Under the pieces are notes generated by a model. That model was not told the origin of the DNA, did not search any database, and was given only the letters and a program-made list of their open reading frames with translations. Positions 24,474 to 34,183 of a stretch of 64,000 nt of DNA are shown piece by piece; positions within the stretch are counted from its first letter, which is position 1, and each line of letters starts with the position of its first letter. Source of the stretch: Asterias rubens (lineage: Eukaryota; Echinodermata; Asteroidea; Forcipulatida; Asteriidae); assembly GCF_902459465.1 (NCBI RefSeq), contig NC_047066.1:1550001-1614000 (forward strand). Direction: 5' to 3'. The translations under genes and the position numbers were made by a program.

Positions 24474-25845
24474 ATAGGTTTTCTCTGCCAATTTCGGAAA
24501 AAGAGCAGCCAATTTAACCGTCAAGCTATTCTATTTCGCGCGAAATCGAATGCTACTGAAAAGGGTCATTCGATTTCGTTTCATGATTAGTCAAATGTAA
24601 TGTTGCGTCATTAGATTTAACAAAATAATCATTCAATTCATCAATTCATCAAAGCAGCATTCAAATTCGCAGTCGCTTCTTGAGGCGTGTGTGTCTCGAA
24701 AAAGAATGACGATACACTAAATTGAACATAGTGCTAAAGGAATTTGACTCGACTCAAAACGAAATTGAATGGCCGATTTCTGAATTTGAAACGCAGTAAC
24801 AACTAAAGAGGCAAAACAGCTTTAATTCGAACGCATGCAAATGAAATTGGCTGCTCATTTGCCGAATTTGACCGAGAAAACCTATATTATTATTTCTATG
24901 GGTTTGCCTAATTGAAGCACAGACGATGCGTTCATAATCACTGAGACATCGACTCTTGCAACCATCAATTCTTCAAAAAGTTATGTTGAATAGATTGACA
25001 CATTGTGTGAAAACCAGTCAAATAAAAAATTCTTTGCAATAATGAAGTTGATAAAAGGTCGTGAAAGTTTGGTTTTCTTTGTGTTTGCAATATTCTATTT
25101 TTGAAGCTTAAATTAACACACCCAATAGCCTAACTCAAGGACAATTTGTAAAAATGAAAAATGTTTTTGTCACCTTTATGTACAGTTTTAGTTGTTTAAG
25201 AGTTGTTATCTGTAGTTGTTGGGGTACTGTAGTTGTTGGCGCAATTTTTACTCTAATTTGCTTCTTTCTAAACGGATAAGTATTTTTAAACCATATTAAA
25301 GTAAAGTATAATAAAGCGTAAGGTAACTTTAAATCAGAATATCTTAAATATTTGGTTTCTTGTGGAAAACTAAACTTCATTATTTGTTTTCAATTGATGG
25401 CAGTACAGCCGTTTGGAATGTTTGCTAATTACCCCACAAAGTAACACCCCGAAAATGTTGGGTTTTTTCCCAAACTGACTTGCTGCCTGTTTTTATGAGG
25501 CATCACTGCACTTCTTAATCCAAGAGGACCAACTTAAACAGCCTTAACTTTTTATAGAGTTTTCTCAAAATAATGTTTAGCACAGACCTCCAGATTTGTG
25601 ATCGCTCATCACAGTTATGAAACTTATTAACTGCATAACCCAGACATTTTTATAATCAGTTTGCGCACAAATTTCACAAACACATGACTTTGTGGATTTC
25701 ACATGGAATGAGGGTAACGCAACCAATCATGTATTAACCATAATCTTATAATAGTTTGACAATAATTAACTATGAAGTGCTTGAAAAACATATCTGGGAA
25801 TATAACGGGGAAATCCCGATTTGCCACTCAAGATCATCCAAAAGC
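24474..25845. other. Non-coding AT-rich region
   Basis: No supported gene. There are some mirrored CAATTT / AAATTG motifs around 24480-24880: the ends TATAGGTTTTCTCTGCCAATTT (24474) and GAATTTGACCGAGAAAACCTA (24864) are inverted, so 24474-24890 may be another MITE of about 415 bp with the motif AATTCGAA inside. Confidence 0.45.
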
Positions 25846-26024
25846 TTACATAAAAAGTGCTTTTGGTAAATATGACCATCATGCGCGGTGTGATCAATGG
25901 AAATGTACATTGAAACTGCAACACAACAAAAAACATTTATTTTATTGTGTTGCAGTTTCTATGTACATTCTCACACCACTCATGGTGGTCATATTTATCA
26001 AAAGCACTTGATTTTTTTATGTAA
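25846..26024. mobile_element. Long-inverted-repeat MITE
   Basis: The two halves pair nearly end to end: TTACATAAAAAGTGCTTTTG / CAAAAGCACTTG...TTATGTAA, AAATATGACCA / TGGTCATATTT, and a perfect centre GAAACTGCAACACAA / TTGTGTTGCAGTTTC at about 25914-25962. The element is essentially one long foldback of about 179 bp. Confidence 0.85.
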
Positions 26025-27067
26025 CCTTTAGGTATATGAAAAATCAGTGCCGCCCATCGCTTGCAATGCGAAAGGGGGTGGCAATTTTAAGCCATTTTGG
26101 TCCATTTCGCGTTTATTTATTTATTTTTGGTGAGCACATTACATTCTTATTAAAGGCATTGTACCTGTTTAGTAATGATCAATCTATAAAAAAATAATAA
26201 TAGACATCTGGCCGGAAGCCTTTTATTACTATCCGAAGTACACTAATTTGTACAACAAGAGTGTTTTTTCTTTCAGCATTTTCTTGCAATAATGACCAAT
26301 ATTGAGTCGAAATTTTCACAGGCTTGTTATTTTATGCATATGTTGGGATAGACCAAGTGAGAATGCTGGTCTTTGACAGAAACGTGTTCAGCATGCTTTC
26401 ACTGTTTAGGGTGGACTTCTATAGACCCCCCCCCCCCATCTTTTATGCTTTGGGTGATTGTTTTCTTTCTTTATTTTTTTCCCCTTTTTCTTATTGATGA
26501 CATTAATTTCTTAATGCGTGTCACTCGAGTAAATGTATACCCCACATACACCCCAACCCGCTCAAGATCTAAGGGGCTTAATGCATATTCCGATTTTCTC
26601 AGGGGAGACAAGGGCTGTTTTAGAAGCAAAACAGAATTAAAATCCCCTAGAAATTGACAATTTGAAGTCAATTTTAAACATCACTTCCCCGAGAAAATAA
26701 AGCAAGGGTTGCTACTATGTTTAATGCACGAAACGGAGACATATGGCTGCAGAGAAAGACAAAAACATATTCCTTCGCCATTTGTAGTAATGCGTCTACC
26801 ATGGAGCTATACCACCGGGATTAGGCTATTATTACGAAAGAAAACCGCATATGGCAGCCCCCCCCCCCCCCCTTTACCCAAATGGGCGGTATGTAGTTCT
26901 GCGAGTGAATTTTATTATCCAGTGCAAAGTTCGTTGTTCATTATTCAGAACTGGGCGTACGCCGAATGGAATAATTAGGTACCCATGTGACATGTACAGG
27001 TTTATCAGATGCGGCCTACTGCACACTCATGGACGATATTTTTAGGTTTCTGTACGTCCTTTCGTTT
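26025..27067. other. Non-coding, with MITE M1 fragment and poly-C runs
   Basis: 26285-26395 is a partial M1 copy (TCGAAATTTTCACAGGCTTG through CTGGTCTTTGACA). Poly-C runs sit at about 26429-26438 and 26859-26871. The small frames spanning these runs are not credible genes. Confidence 0.55.
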
Positions 27068-27958
27068 ACGTTCTGGTACAGACCTACAGAGAAGACAATT
27101 ATTTTGTGACTTGTTTTACTAATTTCTCAAAAACTACACAACCTCAGTTAGTAATAATATTTGAAGGAAAGCTTTCCACTATCATTATCTCCACACCCTG
27201 TAAGTTTCAAGACACCTGGAAATAGAAAAAATTTTCTTTCAAACTTAAGAGTATATGCTTACGAACAATAAAACAATTTTTTTAGTATTTGTTTGTCACG
27301 ACTTATATGTTTAAAAAATATATAAAGTTGTTTGGGGGGCTGACTCCGCCTACCCCTTTTGTGACGTCAATCGATGCAGACTTTGCCTGCAATGCGTATA
27401 GCAAACACACGTGCAAAGTACATGTATGTCCAAGTCGTGAGTTGGTACATTTCAAAAAGTGTTTTTCTGCATTCAGCAGCAATACACCTGGTCGGCATTG
27501 CCGGGAATTTTTTTTTGAAACGTACAAACTCACGACTTGGTCCGTACAAGTACTTTGCAATTGTGTTTACTCTACGCATTACAGGCAAAGTCTGCCTCGA
27601 TTGACGTCACGAACAGCGCCCTCTCGGGTCGGGGTCTACTCTTAAATTTGTAAAAAACAAAAGAACTGATTTTTTAAAACCTTAGTTAACTGATTAGTCA
27701 TATTCCACTCATCAAAACACATATATTAGTGACAAAAGCTTTATTTTGAAAAAATACCACTTCCAGGTGACTTTAATGTGAATCTCTGGACCTACAGAGA
27801 AGACAATTATTTTGTGACTTGTTTTACTCATTTCTCAAAAACTACACAACCTCAGTTAGTAACAATATTTGAAGGGAAGCTTTCATTTATCATTATCTCC
27901 AAACCCTGTAAGTTTAATGTGAATCTGTGGACAATTTGAAAAAGTACCCGAATCCTTT
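27068..27958. mobile_element. Element M2 (27213-27769) inserted in element M3
   Basis: M2 has ends CACCTGGAAATAGAA and TTCCAGGTG and an internal palindrome in which TGACGTCAATCGA (about 27361) faces TCGATTGACGTCA (about 27597). It is flanked by 130-140-bp direct repeats (27068-27212 and 27788-27918, starting ACCTACAGAGAAGACAATTA). The right flank continues to AAAAAGTACCCGAATCCTTT, the terminus of the M3 element found intact at 55383-55802. Confidence 0.75.
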
Positions 27959-28302
27959 AAGCAAAACAAAACTCCGATATAAAAATAAGACAAAACCAAG
28001 ACTGTCGAACTAAGTTCATCATGTTGCAGTCTTTTGCTTTTGTTGTTCCATTTAATTAATTTTTTTATTTTGATGAGCGAAATGAGTTCAAGTGAGCAAA
28101 ATATTTTACTTGAACACACCAAGTTTAATTTTGAGCTCAAATTTTTTTTTTTCTGGAATGAACAAAACAAAATCAGTCTCCTTACGATGACTACAGCAAG
28201 CTAGTTCCAACGTTGAGACCAATTCAGGAACTGTCTCTGCGGTATCTGTATGCTTTACTGTGCAAACTTCATCTGGTGGATATCCAGCACAGGGTTATTA
28301 CG

Positions 28303-28502
28303 ATAAAGCTAAAGTAGTAGTCCCCGCCAATGTCTATACCTTCCGCCCGAATAGTAGTTAAAAGCTGGACAGTTCTTTTCAGAACTGAGAAGTCTCCCGA
28401 ACATCCGATAAATCTACTCCGCGGTAGTAGAAAGACAGTTCTTTAAGAACAAACTCTACCTGGCAAGTAGAGACACACATGGTGTACCGCAAACCAAATA
28501 AT
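28303..28502 (+). mobile_element. Short hairpin-core element R, complete copy
   Basis: Begins GATAAAGCTAAAGTAGTAGT, contains the hairpin CAGTTCTTTTCAGAACTGAG followed by AAGTCTCCCGAA, then CTACTCCGCGGTAGTAG, and ends ACACATGGTGTACCGCAAAC. The same start and end bound the 4.3-kb array at 34184-38505, and the 3' half recurs at 43510-43612, 56992-57091 and (weakly) 58010-58150. Non-coding; I cannot assign its class, though small Helitron-like elements with internal repeats have this kind of build. Confidence 0.75.
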
Positions 28503-28749
28503 ATACCTCAACATGCAATGCCTCAAATCCTATGAACAAAAATAGGGTGAGCATGAAATGATTTCAAATGCACGGAATAGAAAACTCAACTTATTTCTGT
28601 ATAGGTGTTTCAACATGCGTGCCTTGATGGGAGGCTCCATAGTACTCCCTCTATTGGATATCGCCAATTCCCCAAGGCCAGCCAGACGGCCACTTCTCAA
28701 GGCGAGGGCTACCCGACTGGTTTTGGCTTCCGACCAAATCGACTGTCAC

Positions 28750-28994
28750 CTGGGTCAAATTTCATTGAGCTGCTAAGCACACAAATTTGCTTAGCATGAA
28801 ATGTCTGCCTCGATAAAAACAGTATTACCAACCAAATTTCCACATGGTTTTCAGGATGGGCAACGTCAGCTGAACAGTTACAAGTAATATGCAACAAAGG
28901 GAAATTTTGTTGGGTAGTCTAATCCTGTTTGTATCAAGGAAGAAGTTTTCATGCTACGCAAATGTCTTGGCAGCTTTATGAAATTGGGCCCAGG
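28750..28994. mobile_element. MITE, GGGCCCAATTTCAT family
   Basis: The left end CTGGGTCAAATTTCATTGAG and, inverted, the right end GCAGCTTTATGAAATTGGGC bound a non-coding interior containing GCTTAGCATGAAATG. Other members lie at 3501, 32453, 45467, 47799, 51401, 56835 and 59487. Confidence 0.75.
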
Positions 28995-29260
28995 TTATTC
29001 AATGCAACAGGTACACGAAAGTTAAAACTCCTCCCTGTGACCGAAACAATCAAAAACCCACTTCAAGCCCGTAGGGCCTACTGGGATGTAGGCATGGGTA
29101 TCATCTAGCACAATGCAAATTTCCCGGGCCCTTAAGCGGGCCCGGACCAATGCCGCAAAGGCTTCACACTCGCATGCTCACTCTTTGACATATTTACCCC
29201 CTAACTTGTGTCATGTAGATGCTGTTAACTCAAAGGGTTCTACTGCTGCTCACATTTTAA

Positions 29261-29586
29261 AGACACTGGACACTATTGGTAATTGCCAAAGACTAGCGTT
29301 CACAGTTATCTCAACATGCATAAAATAACAAACCGGTGAAAAATTTGAGCTCAATCGGTCGTCGGAGTTGCGAGATAATAATGAAAGAAAAAACATCCTT
29401 TTCACACGAAGTTGTGTGCTTCCAGATGCTTGATTTCGATACCTCAAATTCTAAATCTGAGGTCTCGAATTTAAATTCGTGGTTACTTATTTCAATTCTC
29501 GAAAACTACGTCACTTCAGAGGGAGCCGTTTCTCACAATGTTTTATACCATCAACCTCTCCCCATTACCAATAGTGTCCACTGCCT
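29261..29586 (-). mobile_element. MITE M1, complete copy with TTAA on both sides
   Basis: TTAA at 29257-29260 and 29587-29590 bracket the ends AGACACTGGACACTATTGG and the inverse CCAATAGTGTCCACTGCCT. The interior is the reverse complement of the 14442 copy. This is the best evidence that the family duplicates TTAA on insertion, as piggyBac-type transposons do. Confidence 0.85.
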
Positions 29587-29593
29587 TTAAATT

Positions 29594-30170
29594 CACCTGG
29601 AAGTGGTATTTTGTCAAAATAAAGCCTTAGTCACTAAAATATGTGTCTGATGAGTAGATTATGAATAACCAGTTAACTATAAGGTTCTAAAAATTTAGTT
29701 TCCATTTTATTAACAAATTTAAAAGTAGGCCCAACCCGAGAGGGCGCTGTTCGTGATGTCAATCGAGACGTGATAATTTGAAGCACGACGGCTCGAAGTG
29801 TTTGCTGGAAAAGACGTCGGACCGGACCACTTTGCAAATTGACCCAATTTGTAGTTGTTTTGCTGCCCCCAGCAGCAATAATACATCAGTAGCAATACAC
29901 CAATGCCGGAAAAATGCAAGAAATAAACCTTTTTTTGAAACGTACAAACTCACGACTACGACTTGCATGTATACGTGTGTTCGATGTTCGATCGAGGCAA
30001 AGTCTGCCTCGATTGACGCCACAAAAGGGGTAGGCGGAGTCACCCCAAACAACTTTATCTATTTTTAAAACATTATAAATCGTTACAAACAATAAAAAAT
30101 TACTCAAAAAAATTATGTTATTGTTCATAAACATATACTCTAATGTTTGAAGAAAAACATTCTATTTCCA
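29594..30170 (-). mobile_element. Element M2, second copy (inverted)
   Basis: Reverse complement of 27213-27769 along most of its length: CACCTGGAAGTGGTATTTTG start, the GAGGGCGCTGTTCGTGATGT interior, the CGAGGCAAAGTCTGCCTCGA core and GGGGTAGGCGGAGTCACCCC. It lies exactly between two M1 copies in opposite orientations. The small reading frames here are shadows of the palindrome. Confidence 0.8.
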
Positions 30171-30556
30171 GGCAGTGGACACTATTGGTAATTACTCAAA
30201 ATAATTATTAGCATAAAACCTTTCTTGGTGACGAGTCATGGGGAGAGGTTGATGGTATAAAACATTGTGAGAAACGGCTCCCTCTGAAGTGCCATAGTTT
30301 TCGAGAAAGAAGTAATTTTCCAAGAATTTGATTTCAAGACCTCACATTTAGAGCTTGAGGTCTCGAAGTCAACCATCTAAATGCACACAACTTCGCTTCG
30401 TTTGACAAGGGTGTTTTTTCTTCCATTATTATTTCGCAACTTCGGCGACCAATTGAGCTCAAATTTTCACAGGTTTGTTATTTTATGCATACAAATGTTG
30501 AGAAACACAAAGTGAGAAGACTGGTCTTTGACAATTACCAATAGTGTCCACTGTCT
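30171..30556 (+). mobile_element. MITE M1, complete copy
   Basis: Starts GGCAGTGGACACTATTGGTA and ends ACCAATAGTGTCCACTGTCT followed by TTAA at 30557-30560. Orientation is as in the 14442 copy and opposite to 29261-29586. Confidence 0.85.
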
Positions 30557-30560
30557 TTAA

Positions 30561-30738
30561 GGATCTCCCATACAAGATCCGGCTGGGCTGGAGGGACTTG
30601 ACCCTGCCCACATTGGCCTACATACGCCTCCGAGGTGACATGATCCAGGTTTTCAAGATAATGAAATTACTCATTGACGTGGACAGAGATAACCTCTTTT
30701 CGATGAAGGAAGGAACAATAAATTTAAAGTAAGGCGTG
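30561..30738 (+). pseudogene. LINE reverse-transcriptase C-terminal fragment
   Basis: The open frame reads LPYKIRLGWRDLTLPTLAY then RLRGDMIQVFKIM, the motif found after the RT thumb in CR1/Jockey-like ORF2 proteins (usually LxLPTLxYRRxRGDMIExYKI). It is cut on the left by the MITE and ends at a stop near 30732. A dead fragment. Confidence 0.75.
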
Positions 30739-31794
30739 GTTTTCTAAACAGTATGTTTAGCCTAAAGGCCTAGCCTACGCACACCCCAAAAATAAAAATA
30801 CTGGCTTGTGATAACAGAACAGCGCCATCATCCGGCAGGCAGCACACATCAGACTTCTGAAGTTCCAACAGAGGCAAGACAAAATTAAAATCCATGCAGT
30901 ACAAGGCGGATAATAAATATTATCGTCTAGTTACTGAATCACAATTTCCATTCCAATGTTTGTATGAGAAAGATATCCCCTTTCGGGAGTTTGCCGAGTT
31001 CCCTTGATGGGAAGATCATCTAAACTTACAGCAACTACATGCAGAAACAGCAACAATTAGCAACAAACACCCCATCAGAGAAAAAAATTAATCAAAAACA
31101 ACAACAACGGAAAGGTGACTAAATGAACCCTGTCCAGAACACAAAAGAACACGTTGATTCTTACGGAAAATATTTCTACTTTTTTAGTGCTTATTAAAGC
31201 CTTTTTACCGGCCTCACCGTGGAATACGTTAACTAAGCCGTCTGGAATTGAGTCTTAAAGTCATTCTGTTTATTCCTGCGATCGGGGTTTACTGGGGAAT
31301 GTTGCCTCGTTGCATCATCCTTTTTATTTAAATGAAGTGCTATAGTTGTCATGCAAATAAGGAGTTTTGCACCTGTTTTTAAAATACCAGTTGTGGCTAG
31401 TAACCAGCCAATAACCAGCCTTCATTCATTCATTCTGGACCTCGTCGTTGACTGGGATGGCAGTCATGGCCGACTGCTCCGCTCCAACGTGGGATCTCGA
31501 AGTCGCGTTTTCGGATGGGTTTTTCTTCTTTTTCGGATGAACTTTTACTGGTAAAAATTGCCAAAATGTGTCATTGTTTTTATCAAATGATGTGCATTCA
31601 GAGATAATTCGACGAACTGTTGAACTTTTAGAACCAAATACTTTTGAAGTAGGCCTATCAAGAAATGTTCCAGTGTAAAACTTCACGACCAAAGCCGACG
31701 ATATTCTCCAATGGCATAAGGTAAGACTTGGGAACAGTATACCTATACTTTTAATAGATGTTAAATTTGCATCGGGGATAAAAAATGTCGCAGG
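30739..31794. other. Non-coding, nothing recognised
   Basis: No supported gene. Both-strand small frames at 31351-31692 overlap and look random. 31760-31790 shares the motif GATGTTAAATTTGCATCGGG with 52535-52560, probably a SINE-associated flank. Confidence 0.45.
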
Positions 31795-31990
31795 AATTAC
31801 TCGGGTGGGTTTCGAACCACGACTTTTGCAATTCTACCGGCCGGTGGTCTAGTTGATGCCACTGTTCTAGAATTGCAAAGGTCGTGGGTTCGAATCCCAC
31901 CCGAGTAATATGCCTGTGATTTTTTCCCCGCAGAACTCGGGAAAGTACTGAGTCTACAGTGCTAACACAAACATCGGCCGAGATGAATTT
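31795..31990 (+). mobile_element. tRNA-derived SINE with foldback head
   Basis: An A-box-like GGTGGTCTAGTTGATGCC at 31843-31860 and a B-box GGTTCGAATCC at 31887-31897 mark a tRNA-like head. Upstream, 31795-31835 is an inverted copy of 31868-31909 (41/42 nt with two mismatches and one gap) around a 32-nt loop. Downstream tail: CTCGGGAAAGTACTGAGTCT. I reject a functional tRNA: no acceptor stem closes around the boxes. Confidence 0.75.
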
Positions 31991-33920
31991 ACCTAGAATT
32001 GTTTATCAAATAATAAACCACATATTTATCCGTCATCTTGTAGAACTTTGTGAAAAGACATTCGTCAGAAGTTTCATGAAATTGCTCGGGAACTTTGAGG
32101 AGCGACCGGCGTGCCGCCCCTGATAGCAGAATCCAATCGTCGTCAAACTTTGTGAATTAATTTCCAGGGTTATTTATCTAGGGTCATAATTTCAAAAACT
32201 ATTTGTTGTTATCGGGGGTCAGCTGTAAATTGTTGTTGTCCTTTTCTAATTAAGTTGAGCATTTTTTTCTGTTAGCCCAAAATGGGAATCAGAAAGTATA
32301 AGTGATAGGCCAACTTTCATCAATAAAGCCAAAAATTTTGCAAAAACACTCATATCAATTCCTTATATCAAGTTTATTGAGTTCTTTTGTGGTGGCATAA
32401 TTTAAGTTAAAAACTGATCAAATACTTCGACTAATGCTTTAGCCTACCCTTAACTGGCCAAATTTCATAGAGCTGCTTAAACAGGAAATATTGCTTAGCA
32501 ATGTCTGCTAAACAAAAATTAACAGGATACCAGTCACAATTTGTATCTTTGACATTGTATAGTTTAGTTGGTAAACAATTTCTGGTGAGCATAATGTTGT
32601 AGTGCTTAGCTATTTTGTGTGCGTAAGAAGCTCAATGAAATTGGGCTCGTGCTTTTTGATGACAATGCCATTGTTACCATCGTTACCAGGGACCTCAATT
32701 GGCTTAATTATGTGAGTTGTTATGACGACAGTTATTTCCTCTTGCGTAATTGGACAAAAGAGAAAAAGTAGACCATGGAAAAAAAAACCACCATTTAGAA
32801 ATGATTCAAAGGCAAGAGAAAAACTTATCTCCACACCATGCAAAGCTTCAAACACCACATTCAAAGGCAGTTAGCACGATGGTATTGTTAGCCAAACTGT
32901 TGTTTAAATAAGAAATTTTTTGGAGTTAGATCTGTATAGAATTTGACTACAATGACTTGCTTTGGTACAAGTTACCGATTAAGAGTTGAATTCCTCAGGT
33001 CAGACTATAGAGACAGTTACTAGGTCAAATGGTTCGGGTCAAGCTTTTGTATAGCAACCTCCAGATTGGCAAACCATTGTACCATTGTGTCTTGGAAACA
33101 TTCATTCAGAGTTGTGCATTCGTTTGTCATCTCTTACGTAACTACACAAAATCTTGCCCAGAATCATGGGACAAAGCAATTGTCTCTATAGTGTACTGAT
33201 GAGTTTAAACCCATGCGGTATAACTTGTTATCAAGCAAGTAATTGTACCGACCATTATTCAAATCTAACTCGCGAATGGCTTGTTGGTGGCAAAGTAGCC
33301 ATTTTTAGTTATCTAAAACTAACAACACTACGACTTAAACGAGCGGATGGTAATTGGTTTACCTTTGCTATTAATATTATTATTATTATTTTATTTGCCA
33401 TAACAGTACAAAAAAAATACATTGACAATAATTATACCCCGAGATGGGCACGGGACAACAAAAGCAAATACATACTATGATCCGTAGATCTGTTGCCCCA
33501 CATCTGGGGTACACAAGTGATTTTAAATTGTTTTGTTTCAACAATAAGTTTACTTCTTTTCTGGATTGTTTTCGTGTTGGTGATAAATTCTGGTGTCTTT
33601 CCAAGAACCATTGGTGTTACCTCCCTCCGGTTTTATTTGGTATAAATCGGGGGGGGGGGGTGGCGGGTTGCAGTAATTCAATTCGTTTCTTCAGGTATTT
33701 TTCGGTGGTTTTTTTGTCAACAAAGGTTCACTTGTTTGTGTTTTTGTTTTAATGTTGCTGTGTCGCGTGTTAGCTTTAAATGCAGTGTGGCACTTCAAAA
33801 AGGCCGCCAAACCCAGCAGTCATCATGGATTTTGTGTGCTCAGCCCAATGTAGGGGTTTAAACATTAATTTATTTGTCTATAAACATAATACTTTTAACG
33901 TGCTAATTTCCATCTTTCAG
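31991..33920. other. Non-coding, with one MITE
   Basis: 32453-32648 is a GGGCCCAATTTCAT-family MITE (AAATTTCATAGAGCTGCTTA / AAGCTCAATGAAATTGGGC). A short (ATT)n tract lies at 33369-33392 and a poly-G run at 33648-33660. No gene recognised; the frame at 33154-33480 has no family features. Confidence 0.5.
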
Positions 33921-34076
33921 GCCCGAACTTGAATTGAACCAGCTATCAATCCTTATCGTTGCATCATGAGGAGTTGAAGATCTATGGATGTGGTTTGTGG
34001 ATGACATTGTGATCTATGGATATGTGGTTTGTGGACGTTACATTGGAGTCATCGCCGGAGTCATCGCCGGATTCAG
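33921..34076 (+). other. Exon-like segment of unknown transcript
   Basis: Bounded by a good acceptor (CATCTTTCAG) and a strong donor (ATTCAG then GTAAGG at 34077). The interior has two partial direct repeats (GATCTATGGATGTGGTTTGT / GATCTATGGATATGTGGTTTG; GGAGTCATCGCC twice). No frame is clearly coding, so a non-coding RNA exon or chance are both possible. Confidence 0.25.
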
Positions 34077-34183
34077 GTAAGGAAAACTTGGCAACATCCG
34101 ACCTCCACTTTAAAAATTCCCTCGCACAATTCAACTGCTTGAATTTTTGACTTAAGTTTTCCATTCGAAGTCCCCCGATCCAA

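Noticed and set aside
26373..27045. Small frames with proline runs
   Set aside because: They depend on poly-C runs (26429, 26859) that are length-unstable and non-coding.
27289..27645. Overlapping frames on both strands in 27.3-27.6 kb
   Set aside because: They arise because element M2 is palindromic; similar frames occur in its second copy at 29.6-30.1 kb.
31843..31909. A functional tRNA gene
   Set aside because: A- and B-box motifs are present but there is no closing acceptor stem, and the sequence continues into a SINE tail.
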